Below, in pieces: positions 1 to 6,330 of a DNA stretch of 10,728 nucleotides. Position numbers and translations under genes: made by a program. Position 1 is the first letter of the stretch; every line of letters starts with the position of its first letter. Below the pieces are notes generated by a model that saw only the letters and a program-made list of their open reading frames with translations, was not told the origin of the DNA and searched no databases. Origin of the DNA: DSOS01 sp035286585 (GTDB taxonomy: Bacteria > Chloroflexota > Anaerolineae > Anaerolineales > UBA4823); the NCBI GenBank assembly GCA_035286585.1, contig DATEDC010000116.1:1-10728 (forward strand), given 5' to 3'.

Positions 1-67
1 CGAATACAGCCAGCGCTTTGCGCAGGACTTCCTGGCGGTGCTGCCCCCGCAGGAAAAGGGCCCCTGA
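1..67 (+). CDS. C-terminal end of an unidentified gene (partial)
   Basis: An open frame enters from the left edge and stops with TGA at 65-67, giving 21 residues that end in FLAVLPPQEKGP. The frame fits a natural protein end because the stop is followed by a non-coding stretch and then by a well-formed start for the next gene on the same strand. The fragment is too short to assign a family; I do not recognise it. The TGA lies inside a small perfect stem-loop (63-79). Confidence 0.5.
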   Translation, partial: EYSQRFAQDFLAVLPPQEKGP

Positions 68-79
68 GCGAGTCTCAGG
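63..79 (+). terminator. Weak stem-loop at the end of the partial gene
   Basis: CCTGAG (63-68) and CTCAGG (74-79) form a perfect 6-bp stem with a 5-nt loop, and the arm contains the upstream TGA stop. There is no run of T after it (next bases CAAAACG), so it is not a canonical intrinsic terminator. It may only protect a 3' end, or be chance. Confidence 0.25.
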
Positions 80-115
80 CAAAACGCTGTCTGCAACCTG
101 CGCGGCGCATTTGCG

Positions 116-121
116 TATACT
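116..121 (+). promoter_or_regulatory. Possible -10 box for the PspC gene
   Basis: TATACT at 116-121 matches the sigma-70 -10 consensus at 5 of 6 positions and lies 29 bases before the chosen ATG at 151. The best upstream -35 candidate, CTGCAA at 91-96 with a 19-bp spacer, is poor. A promoter here is plausible because the gene starts 83 bp after the previous stop, but the call is weak. Confidence 0.3.
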
Positions 122-150
122 TGTGTAGATCAAAACAAGGAGAATCGCAA

Positions 151-387
151 ATGACTACAGAATACAAACGACTTTACCGCTCCACGAAGGAGCGGATGAT
201 TGCCGGTGTGTGCGGCGGTCTGGCGGAGTATTTCGGCATCGATCCCACCCTGGTGCGGCTGCTCTTCGTCCTCGCAGCCCTCGCCGGCGGTCCAGGTCTG
301 CTGGCTTACCTGATTATGCTGATCGTGGTGCCGGAGGAGCCTGTGGAAGAGGCTGAGTCGGCGGTGGATGTCGAAACGTCTGAATAG
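151..387 (+). CDS. PspC-domain small membrane protein
   Basis: This 78-residue protein consists almost entirely of a PspC domain. Near the N-terminus it has the family signature R-S-x-x-x-R-M-I-A-G-V-C-G-G-L-A-E-Y-F-G-I-D (about residues 10-31), followed by LVRLLFVL and a hydrophobic hairpin (about 36-60) ending VVPEEP, then a short acidic tail. PspC proteins are inner-membrane partners in phage-shock or envelope-stress responses; isolated PspC domains in Gram-positive-like bacteria are mostly uncharacterised, so an envelope-stress role here is inference. The start is the ATG at 151, preceded by AAGGAG at 137-142 with 8-nt spacing; a TTG at 121 is in frame but has no comparable ribosome site. 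It stands alone, convergent with pheT 46 bp away. Confidence 0.85.
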   Translation: MTTEYKRLYRSTKERMIAGVCGGLAEYFGIDPTLVRLLFVLAALAGGPGLLAYLIMLIVVPEEPVEEAESAVDVETSE

Positions 388-436
388 TGGTTAAGCTCCT
401 CGATGTAACCAAGTTATCTGAAGGTCAAACTATTCA
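381..436. repeat. Nested inverted repeat between convergent pspC and pheT
   Basis: TGAATAGT (381-388) is repeated inverted as ACTATTCA (429-436), and inside it TGGTTA (388-393) pairs with TAACCA (406-411). The outer arms contain the stop codons of both convergent genes (TAG 385-387 on plus, TGA complement 434-436 on minus). It could act as a modest bidirectional transcript end, but the stems are AT-rich, the loops are long and there is no T-run. Confidence 0.3.
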
Positions 437-2995
437 GCCTCGCAGCCTGGCGCCTAATTCCCTCTCCAGGCGGTTAATGATCCGCTGGCGTATCAGAGCC
501 ACATCTTGATCGCTGAGGGTGCGTTCGGATGACTGGTAGGTGAGGCTATAAGCCAGGCTTTTCTTGCCTGGCCCGATCTGAGCGCCTCGATAAGCATCGA
601 ACAAGCGCAGCGCGACGAGGGCTTCGCCCCCGGCGGAGCGGATGAGGCCGGTAACCATCTCGGCGGTGACGGACTCGTCGACCACAAAAGCCAGGTCTTC
701 CAGGACGGGAGGATAAGACGGCACGGGCTGAATTTCGTAGCGCTCCGGCATGCGCTGCATCAAAACCTGAACATCCAGATCGGCCGCCAGGAGAGGCGTT
801 TCTGGCAGGTCGTATCGTTCGTGCACCAGGGGGTGCAGTTCGCCAAAAACCCCCGCCTGGCGCTCGCCCAGCATCAGCCGGGCGCACTTTCCCGGGTGGA
901 AGGAGGGGTGCTGGTAGGGCTCATAGCGCGCTTCGGCGATATGCAAACCTTCCAACAGGTGCTCTAGAACGCCTTTTAAATCGTAAAAGTCCATGGGGGC
1001 TGTATCTGCGCCCTGCCAGGCGGCTTCGGAGCGAGGGCCGGTCAGTGCGATGGCCAGGCGGGGCAGCTCGTCGGGCAGCCGCGACTCCTCTGAAGTGAAA
1101 TAGACCGGGCCTATCTCGAACAGGGCCTGGCGTGGGCGGATGCGGGCATTGCGCTCGACCACTTCCAGCAGGCTGGCGAGCAAGCTGTGGCGCATTACCG
1201 ACCGGTCGGAGGCGATGGGATTGGCAATTTGCAGGTAGGGGCGGTCATCTGCCGGGGCGCCGGGGAGAAAACGACGACCCTCCCGCTCGGGCGTGGCCAT
1301 GCGGTAGGTGATCACCTCCTGCAAACCCAGCATGACGAGAACATCCCGCATGCGCTCTTCTGATTCCAATTGGGGGTTGCCGCGTTGGGGTGGCAGCGTA
1401 TCAGACAGGCGCGTATTGGGAATCGCATCATAGCCGTATATACGGGCTACTTCCTCCATGAGATCTGCCATGCCAATCACCCCTTCACCGATATCCAGGC
1501 GGTGGTCGGGCGTCGTGGCGCGCACGCTTTGCCCGCTGATCTCCACCCGGAATTCCAGGCGCGCCAATATAGCGGCGATTTCCTGCGGGGTCAATGCGAT
1601 TCCCAGCCAACGCCTGACATCCGCGCTGGTGATCGTCACGGTGGGATCGTGCGGCGGAAGCGGGTAGTTATCCACCAACCCTTCAGCCACCACGCCGCCC
1701 GTCCATTGGCGCATCAATTCCAGCCCCCGGCGCACGCCCCGCTCAGCCATCGCAGGGTGTACGCCGCGCGAGAAGCGATATGCCGCCTCGGAGGGCAAGT
1801 TTTGGGATAACACGGTGCGGCGCGTATTGATCATGTTCCAGGCTGCGCCCTCCAGCAAGACGCGGCGGGTTTTCTCGCTGACCTCCGTTTCAGCGCCGCC
1901 CATGACGCCTGCCAGGGCAAGCGGCCCGGACTGGTCGCACACCAGCACGGTGAAGTCATCGGGCTGGCGTTCGATATCATCCAGCGTAGTCAAGCGCTCG
2001 CCGGGTTCGGGTGTGCGGGTGATGATGGTCGGCGCTTTGCCCCCCGCCCGGGCGACCAGGGCATCGTAGTCGAAGGCATGGAGCGGTTCGCCGATGTCCA
2101 GCATGGCGTAGTTCGTAGCATCCACAACGTTATTGATGGGGCGCATCCCCGCCAGGCGCAGGCGGCGCTGCACCCAGTACGGACTGGGCCCGATGGTGAC
2201 GTACTCAATCAAGCCCAGCACGAAGCGCGGGTTGAGCTCCGGTTGGCGGATCTCGACTGTCACGCGGCCCGCAATCGGCGGACCATCCATCAGGACACGA
2301 TAGTCCGGGGTGCGCAGTTCCCCGCCAGTGAGGGCGGCAATCTCCCGGGCGACGCCGAGGATATTGGCGTTTCGGCCGAGGTTCGGGGTGATGGCGATCT
2401 CGAGCACGGCGTCCCCCATGTAGTCCACCAGGGGCATTCCTACCGGCGCATCCTCGTCAAGTAAAATGATGCCTTCGTGGTCGTCGGAGATACCCAGTTC
2501 CTTTTCGGAACAGGCCATGGAGTAGGACTCCACCCCGCGTATCCGGGCGCGTTGGAGCGTCATCAGCACCTGACCCGGCTGGTGACCGTCGTAGATGCGG
2601 GCGCCCTGGCGAGCATACGCCACCTTGATCGGCTTTGCCAGCGGGCCGGCGCCCTTATAGGGGAACAGGTTCGAGGCGCCGGTGAGGACAATATGCTCGC
2701 GATCGCCATCCTCCAGGCGGCAGAGCACCAGGCGGTCGGCGTTTGGGTGAGGCATGACTTCGTGGATGGCGCCCACCACGATCTTCTCGGGATCCCAGGA
2801 CATACCCGTGAGCTTGGTTTCCTGCCGCCTGGTGTGCATGCTGGACCAGGCAGGATTGGTCTCGCCGGGCAGCGGCAGGCCGACGTAGCGAATTTCTTCG
2901 ACCTCCAGCCCGGCCAAGGTCAGCCGGCGGGCGAGCTCCTCGATGGGAAGATCGATCTCCACGTAATCTTTCAGCCATGAAATCGGCGTCTTCAT
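434..2995 (-). CDS. pheT: Phenylalanine--tRNA ligase, beta subunit
   Basis: PheT pairs with PheS as an alpha2-beta2 enzyme that charges tRNA-Phe in the cytoplasm; the beta chain binds tRNA and edits mischarged Tyr-tRNA. The 853 residues show the expected order: N-terminal MKTPISWLKDYVEID with a GLEVEEI strand; EMAP-II-like tRNA-binding domain (about 70-190, with HPNADRL at 83-89 and SYSMACSEKELGI at 157-169); B3/B4 editing domain (about 255-440, with PINNVVDATNY and EPLHAFD); B5 domain (about 450-525); class II-like core (about 540-750); and C-terminal FDX-ACB domain (from about 757, PSYPPVLEDLAFVVDE). It is somewhat longer than the usual roughly 800, partly from a 25-30 residue insertion at about 39-68. 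ATG 2995 has AAGGAGG 7 nt upstream, overlapping the pheS stop; the gap to pheS is 13 bp, so the genes are co-transcribed. Confidence 0.97.
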   Translation of the reverse strand: MKTPISWLKDYVEIDLPIEELARRLTLAGLEVEEIRYVGLPLPGETNPAWSSMHTRRQETKLTGMSWDPEKIVVGAIHEVMPHPNADRLVLCRLEDGDREHIVLTGASNLFPYKGAGPLAKPIKVAYARQGARIYDGHQPGQVLMTLQRARIRGVESYSMACSEKELGISDDHEGIILLDEDAPVGMPLVDYMGDAVLEIAITPNLGRNANILGVAREIAALTGGELRTPDYRVLMDGPPIAGRVTVEIRQPELNPRFVLGLIEYVTIGPSPYWVQRRLRLAGMRPINNVVDATNYAMLDIGEPLHAFDYDALVARAGGKAPTIITRTPEPGERLTTLDDIERQPDDFTVLVCDQSGPLALAGVMGGAETEVSEKTRRVLLEGAAWNMINTRRTVLSQNLPSEAAYRFSRGVHPAMAERGVRRGLELMRQWTGGVVAEGLVDNYPLPPHDPTVTITSADVRRWLGIALTPQEIAAILARLEFRVEISGQSVRATTPDHRLDIGEGVIGMADLMEEVARIYGYDAIPNTRLSDTLPPQRGNPQLESEERMRDVLVMLGLQEVITYRMATPEREGRRFLPGAPADDRPYLQIANPIASDRSVMRHSLLASLLEVVERNARIRPRQALFEIGPVYFTSEESRLPDELPRLAIALTGPRSEAAWQGADTAPMDFYDLKGVLEHLLEGLHIAEARYEPYQHPSFHPGKCARLMLGERQAGVFGELHPLVHERYDLPETPLLAADLDVQVLMQRMPERYEIQPVPSYPPVLEDLAFVVDESVTAEMVTGLIRSAGGEALVALRLFDAYRGAQIGPGKKSLAYSLTYQSSERTLSDQDVALIRQRIINRLERELGARLRG

Positions 2996-3008
2996 AAGGC
3001 GCCCTCCT

Positions 3009-4067
3009 TTAGAATTGTTCCAGGAACCTGAGATCGTTAGCCCAGAAGTAGCGGATGTCCTCGATGCGATAACGCAGCATGGTGACGCGTTCTGGGCCTA
3101 CCCCAAAGGCAAAGCCTGAATAGCGCTGCGGGTCATAGCCGCCGTTGCGCAGGACTATGGGGTGCACCATGCCGCAGCCCAGAATCTCAAGCCAGCCTGT
3201 CTTTTTGCAAACCGGGCAGCCCTCGCCGCCGCAAATGAAACACTCGATATCCATCTCAGCGCTGGGTTCGGTGAAGGGGAAATGGGAAGCGCGAAAACGT
3301 GTTTGAACCTGCTGGCCAAACATGCGCCGGGCGAAGTCGCTCAACGTGCCTTTGAGATCACTGAAGGTGATGTTTTCACCAACCGCCAGCCCCTCGACCT
3401 GGGTGAACTGGCTCTCATAGCGGGCGGAGATTTGCTCGTAGCGGTAGCACATCCCGGGCAGGATAATCCGCACCGGTGGCGGGTTTTGTGGATCCACAGC
3501 GGCGAACTCGCGCATCGCCCGGATTTGACCCGGAGAGGTTTGAGTGCGCAGCAAGATGGGGTTGTCATCGCTGTCTGGGGCAACTATGTAAAAAGAATCT
3601 TGCATCTCACGCGCCGGGTGATGGGGCGGGAAGTTGAGCAACTGGAAGTTGTACTCATCGGTCTCAACATCCCTGGAGAGATAGACCTGGAAGCCCATCT
3701 CAGCGAAAATGCGGTAGATGGCGCGCAAGGTCTGGGTGACGGGGTGAAGCCGGCCTGGCGTGAGAGGCCGCCCGGGCATGGTCACGTCCAGGCGCTCGGC
3801 TTCAAGGGCGCGGCTCAGGGTTGCCTGGCGCAAGGCGAGGGTATTCTCAGCCAGGGCAGCCTCCAGCAGGCGCTTGATTTCGTTGGCGCGCCGCCCAATT
3901 AAAGGTCGTTCATCCTTGGGCAGCTCAGCGAGCCGGTCAAAGACAGCCATCAAGGGGGAGCTGCGCCCGAGGTGAGCCACCCGCCATTGCTCCAGGGCGG
4001 CCTCGTCCGCCACGGATTGCAGGCTTGACAGAGCATTTGCTTCGATTTGATCTAATTGTGCCAGCAT
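3009..4067 (-). CDS. pheS: Phenylalanine--tRNA ligase, alpha subunit
   Basis: This is the catalytic alpha chain, which activates phenylalanine and transfers it to tRNA-Phe. It has 352 residues, a normal length. It has an N-terminal coiled-coil arm (about 1-90), then class II motif 1 (GFQVYLSRDVETDEYNFQLL about 125-144, then HHPAREMQDSFY), motif 2 (CYRYEQISARYESQFTQVEG about 207-225) and motif 3 (GFAFGVGPERVTMLRY about 318-333). Residues 276-287 carry a CxxC-x4-CxxC knuckle (CFIC, CPVC) before KKTGWLEILGCGMVHP. The motif 2 loop reads ARYESQFTQVEG instead of the common DATH-type FHQVEG, a subfamily difference. The start is ATG 4067, with GGAG at 4074-4077 and 6-nt spacing; an in-frame TTG at 4079 lies on the ribosome site itself and is unlikely. 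Expression is expected to depend on the T-box leader upstream. Confidence 0.97.
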   Translation of the reverse strand: MLAQLDQIEANALSSLQSVADEAALEQWRVAHLGRSSPLMAVFDRLAELPKDERPLIGRRANEIKRLLEAALAENTLALRQATLSRALEAERLDVTMPGRPLTPGRLHPVTQTLRAIYRIFAEMGFQVYLSRDVETDEYNFQLLNFPPHHPAREMQDSFYIVAPDSDDNPILLRTQTSPGQIRAMREFAAVDPQNPPPVRIILPGMCYRYEQISARYESQFTQVEGLAVGENITFSDLKGTLSDFARRMFGQQVQTRFRASHFPFTEPSAEMDIECFICGGEGCPVCKKTGWLEILGCGMVHPIVLRNGGYDPQRYSGFAFGVGPERVTMLRYRIEDIRYFWANDLRFLEQF

Positions 4068-4135
4068 CGCAATCTCCAACGATGAGTTATATTCGGGTCA
4101 GGGCGAAAAACCCAGAGCCGGGACGCCGACCCATT

Positions 4136-4167
4136 AAACAAAAATCCCGCCCGGCAAAGGGGCGAGA
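4136..4167 (-). terminator. T-box-controlled intrinsic terminator upstream of pheS
   Basis: On the minus strand TCTCGCCC (4160-4167) pairs with GGGCGGGA (4145-4152), with one G-U pair and a 7-nt loop. It is followed immediately by TTTTTGTTT (4136-4144). The 5' arm is the same segment that the antiterminator needs, so the two folds exclude each other. It lies about 68 nt upstream of the pheS ATG. Confidence 0.92.
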
Positions 4168-4462
4168 TGACGATCCCGCGGTACCACCCTTATTGGCTGC
4201 CCATCGGCAGCCCACTCTACCACCAACAGCCCGGCGCAGAATTTATCCGCCTGAGGCGATTGGCTCCCCGGTTAACGCTGGGGCGGCGTCCCAAACTACT
4301 GGCATAACCCATGGCCGGTCATGCGTTCCCCTGGGCGGCTCAGGAGGGAACTTCGGCCAGTTTCCACCTGGCTGGGGTTTCAGTCTCTGCCCCTGCCTCC
4401 CTGTTGGCTTCCCCTGGCGTACTTTCCTCCGTCAAAGCCTTTCGAAGGTGTTCGTGTAACTT
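4136..4462 (-). promoter_or_regulatory. Phe-specific T-box riboswitch leader of pheST
   Basis: T-box leaders bind uncharged tRNA and switch from terminator to antiterminator. Reading the minus strand: Stem I base GGAGG (4426-4430) pairs with CCTCC (4343-4347); the specifier loop has AGTA (4420-4423) on its 5' side and GAAG (4351-4354) then TTC (4348-4350), a phenylalanine codon, on its 3' side; GCCAG pairs with CTGGC above it. Stem III is GGCTGCC-GATG-GGCAGCC (4195-4212). The T-box core AGGGTGGTACCGCG lies about 4177-4190. Its bulge UGGU (4183-4186) complements an ACCA tRNA end, as expected for a discriminator A. The antiterminator pairs AAGGG with CCCUU and CGGGAU with AUCUCG; the terminator is listed separately. 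The 5' end is estimated 7 nt after the -10 box. Between the terminator and pheS another hairpin (4095-4132) is possible. Confidence 0.95.
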
Positions 4463-4468
4463 GCCTTT

Positions 4469-4496
4469 ATTATCTGCAAAACAGATGATCTGTCAA
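4469..4496 (-). promoter_or_regulatory. Sigma-70-type promoter for the T-box/pheST operon
   Basis: On the minus strand there is a perfect -35 box TTGACA (complement of 4491-4496), a 16-bp spacer and GATAAT (complement of 4469-4474) as a -10 box matching 5 of 6. Transcription would start near 4462, just before the T-box Stem I. The TGA stop of the acyltransferase gene (4493-4495) lies inside the -35 box. Confidence 0.8.
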
Positions 4497-5155
4497 GGCA
4501 TCGCCAGCAGCTCTTTCAGCCGGGGGTGATCTACATAGACGCCGCGGTATTGAGGCGGCAGCATGGCGGCGATCTGGCACATGATCTCATCCGTGTTGCG
4601 CTGCAGGGCGGCAGAGCGATCGCCGCCTTCGAGCGAGGGCAGGTGAAAGGGTTTTCCAAAACGAATCTTCAACGCTGGGCGGCGCAGGCGGAGCAGCTCG
4701 CGGATGGCTTTTTCGGTTCCCCATAGCGCCACCGGTAGAATCGGCACCCTGGCTTTTTCAGCCAGGTAAGCCACTCCGGTCTTGGCCGCGATCAAGGCGC
4801 CCGTGCGGCTGCGGGTGCCTTCCGGGGCGATGCCCAGCATCCCCCCGGAGAGTAAAAAATTGCGCGCCGCGCGCAAGGCGTTGATATCCGCATGCTCGCG
4901 GTTGATCCAGATGCCATTAACTGCGTTGACAATCCGGCTAAAGAAAGGATGGCGCAGATATTTATCCGCCACCAGACCGGTTACATCGTCACGCTCCAGC
5001 AGCGCGAGGACCAGGGCCGGATCAATCCACCCCAAATGGTTTACAGCCAGGATGCAGGCGCCCTGGGCGGGGATATTTTCCAGCCCCGTTACCTCCAGAC
5101 GGGATAAGTATTTGAATAAAAAGCGAAAAACAGCCCGGATGATTTTGTGTTGCAT
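4493..5155 (-). CDS. 1-acyl-sn-glycerol-3-phosphate acyltransferase (PlsC family)
   Basis: A 220-residue membrane-associated acyltransferase, probably adding the second acyl chain to lysophosphatidate in phospholipid synthesis. The four family motifs are visible: NHLGWID (39-45, the HX4D catalytic pair H40 and D45), GIWINRE (81-87), PEGTRSRTG (111-119) and ILPVALWG (139-146). The N-terminus is short and amphipathic (KIIRAVFRFLFKYL). ATG 5155 is the only start before an in-frame stop upstream; no good Shine-Dalgarno site is present, with GGGGAG about 14 nt away. The 3' end runs into the pheST promoter and no terminator lies between them, so acyltransferase transcripts probably read into the T-box leader. 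The exact acyl acceptor cannot be told from sequence; related PlsC-fold proteins acylate other lipids. Confidence 0.88.
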   Translation of the reverse strand: MQHKIIRAVFRFLFKYLSRLEVTGLENIPAQGACILAVNHLGWIDPALVLALLERDDVTGLVADKYLRHPFFSRIVNAVNGIWINREHADINALRAARNFLLSGGMLGIAPEGTRSRTGALIAAKTGVAYLAEKARVPILPVALWGTEKAIRELLRLRRPALKIRFGKPFHLPSLEGGDRSAALQRNTDEIMCQIAAMLPPQYRGVYVDHPRLKELLAMP

Positions 5156-5335
5156 GCGTTGATCTTAATCTCCCCGGGTATTCTGAATATGGGTCCGGTT
5201 CAGCTTAATTGTAACTTTTTTCTCAAAAAAGCGTGTGGGAGGTTATGCAAATTTGTAAGCATTTGAGAGCCAAGGAAAGCGTGTATAATGGTTCATCGGG
5301 CATCACTTTGTGGTGGATGGGACTGTTCAGGCGAG
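5156..5335. other. Divergent intergenic region with A/T-tract palindrome
   Basis: This stretch separates the minus-strand acyltransferase from the plus-strand foldase gene. It is much more AT-rich than its surroundings. It holds a perfect palindrome, CTTTTTT (5215-5221) and AAAAAAG (5225-5231) around a 3-nt CTC loop. A plus-strand promoter candidate lies at 5263-5289. For the minus-strand gene only a poor promoter candidate could be read (TTACAA, 17 bp, CATATT). No gene or RNA is recognisable. Confidence 0.5.
5263..5289 (+). promoter_or_regulatory. Promoter candidate for the foldase operon
   Basis: A perfect -10 box, TATAAT at 5284-5289, is preceded by TTGAGA at 5263-5268 with a 15-bp spacer, shorter than ideal. 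Transcription would start near 5296. If real, the in-frame ATG at 5288, which lies inside the -10 box, cannot be the start codon of the following gene. Confidence 0.5.
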
Positions 5336-6307
5336 ATGAAAGCAGCCCTGGAAAATAGAGGCATGGAATTTCGAGAAGCGGGGAAGATCGGCTTATTCAG
5401 CCGCTGGCTTATTTTCGGCGCGCTATTGGCGCTGCTGGTTGGCTGCGGCGGCGGGCCTGCTCAAACGCCGGGCGATGTTGTGGTTTCGCCACATCAAGCG
5501 GAAGCCACGCACACCCCCTCCCAGCCCCCGGCGACTCAAACTCCCATCCCTCCTTCGGCTACCCCCGTCCCCCTGGCAGCGGTCGTCAACGGGGAGGCGA
5601 TCACTCTGGAGGATTATCAGGCCGAACTGGAACGTTACCGTTTGGCGCTTGGCACGGAACTGGCAACTGAAGATCAGCAGCGCGTGCTGGACAATATGAT
5701 CGCTCAGAGGCTGCTGGCGCAGGCGGCGAAGGAAGCGGGTTTTGTGGCGGATGACTCATTGCTTGAGGAGCGTCATCAACAACTTGTCAGCGAACGGGGC
5801 GGCGAGCAGTCCTTGCTGGATTGGATGGCTGCCAACGGTTATTCCGAAGCTGCCTTCCGCACAGAGCTGAGGCTGGCGATTGCAGCTTCCTGGATGCGGG
5901 ACCGGATCGCCGCTGAAGTGCCCGAGGCAGCGGAACAGGTGCGCGTTCGCCAGATTTTGCTCTATAATTCGGCCGAAGCCAGCCAGGTCCTGGAGCGGCT
6001 GCAAGCCGGGGAAGATTTCGCAGAGCTGGCGGAAGCGTACGACCCGCTCACGATGGGCGACCTGGGCTGGTTTCCGCGGGGCTATCTGATCGATCCCAAA
6101 CTGGACGAGGTGGTTTTTGCTTTGGAACCCGGAGAATACAGCGGGATCGTGGAGACAAGTGCGGGTTTTCATATCCTGCAGCTCATCGAACGCGACCCAC
6201 AGCGCCCCCTGGCTCCCGATGCTCGCATGGCGCTGCAAATGCGCGCCCTGCAAGAGTGGTTAGCGATGCGGCATGATCAGAGTGAGATCCTGGTATTTGT
6301 GCCCTGA
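5336..6307 (+). CDS. Lipoprotein PpiC/SurA-like peptidyl-prolyl isomerase (foldase)
   Basis: A predicted surface foldase helping exported proteins fold. From the ATG at 5336 it has 323 residues: a basic N-region, hydrophobic segment WLIFGALLALLVGC with lipobox LVGC (Cys37), a Pro/Thr-rich linker (about 41-80), a SurA/PrsA-like N-terminal chaperone domain (about 81-200, starting AAVVNGEAITLEDYQ) and a parvulin domain (about 202-286: VRVRQILLY, GEDFAELAEAY, GDLGWFPRG, AGFHILQL). The histidine usual in the first parvulin strand (RHIL) is glutamine here (Q206), while the distal His279 remains, so isomerase activity is uncertain. The start is ambiguous: ATG 5363 gives a tighter 28-residue signal, and ATG 5288 has AAGGA 11 nt upstream but overlaps the TATAAT. 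The next gene follows after 23 bp, so they are probably an operon. Confidence 0.85.
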   Translation: MKAALENRGMEFREAGKIGLFSRWLIFGALLALLVGCGGGPAQTPGDVVVSPHQAEATHTPSQPPATQTPIPPSATPVPLAAVVNGEAITLEDYQAELERYRLALGTELATEDQQRVLDNMIAQRLLAQAAKEAGFVADDSLLEERHQQLVSERGGEQSLLDWMAANGYSEAAFRTELRLAIAASWMRDRIAAEVPEAAEQVRVRQILLYNSAEASQVLERLQAGEDFAELAEAYDPLTMGDLGWFPRGYLIDPKLDEVVFALEPGEYSGIVETSAGFHILQLIERDPQRPLAPDARMALQMRALQEWLAMRHDQSEILVFVP

Positions 6308-6330
6308 GCGACACAGGTGTAGAGGTGGTT

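Noticed and set aside
539..553. 15-base repeat GGTGAGGCTATAAGC, also at 10125-10139
   Set aside because: Both copies lie in coding DNA and encode AYSLT in the same frame of pheT and pgpH; a chance match of similar peptides rather than a repeat element.
3162..3902. 246-codon plus-strand open frame opposite pheS
   Set aside because: It is a GC-rich antisense shadow of a clear pheS coding sequence, with no family resemblance.
4104..4123. Possible second intrinsic terminator (CCC...GGG followed by TTTTT, minus strand)
   Set aside because: The stem is only 3 bp with a 6-nt loop; too weak compared with the T-box terminator just upstream.
4025..4459. Long plus-strand open frame across the pheS upstream region
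   Set aside because: It lies over the T-box leader and the start of pheS, has no ribosome site and no recognisable protein features; the region is explained by RNA on the other strand.
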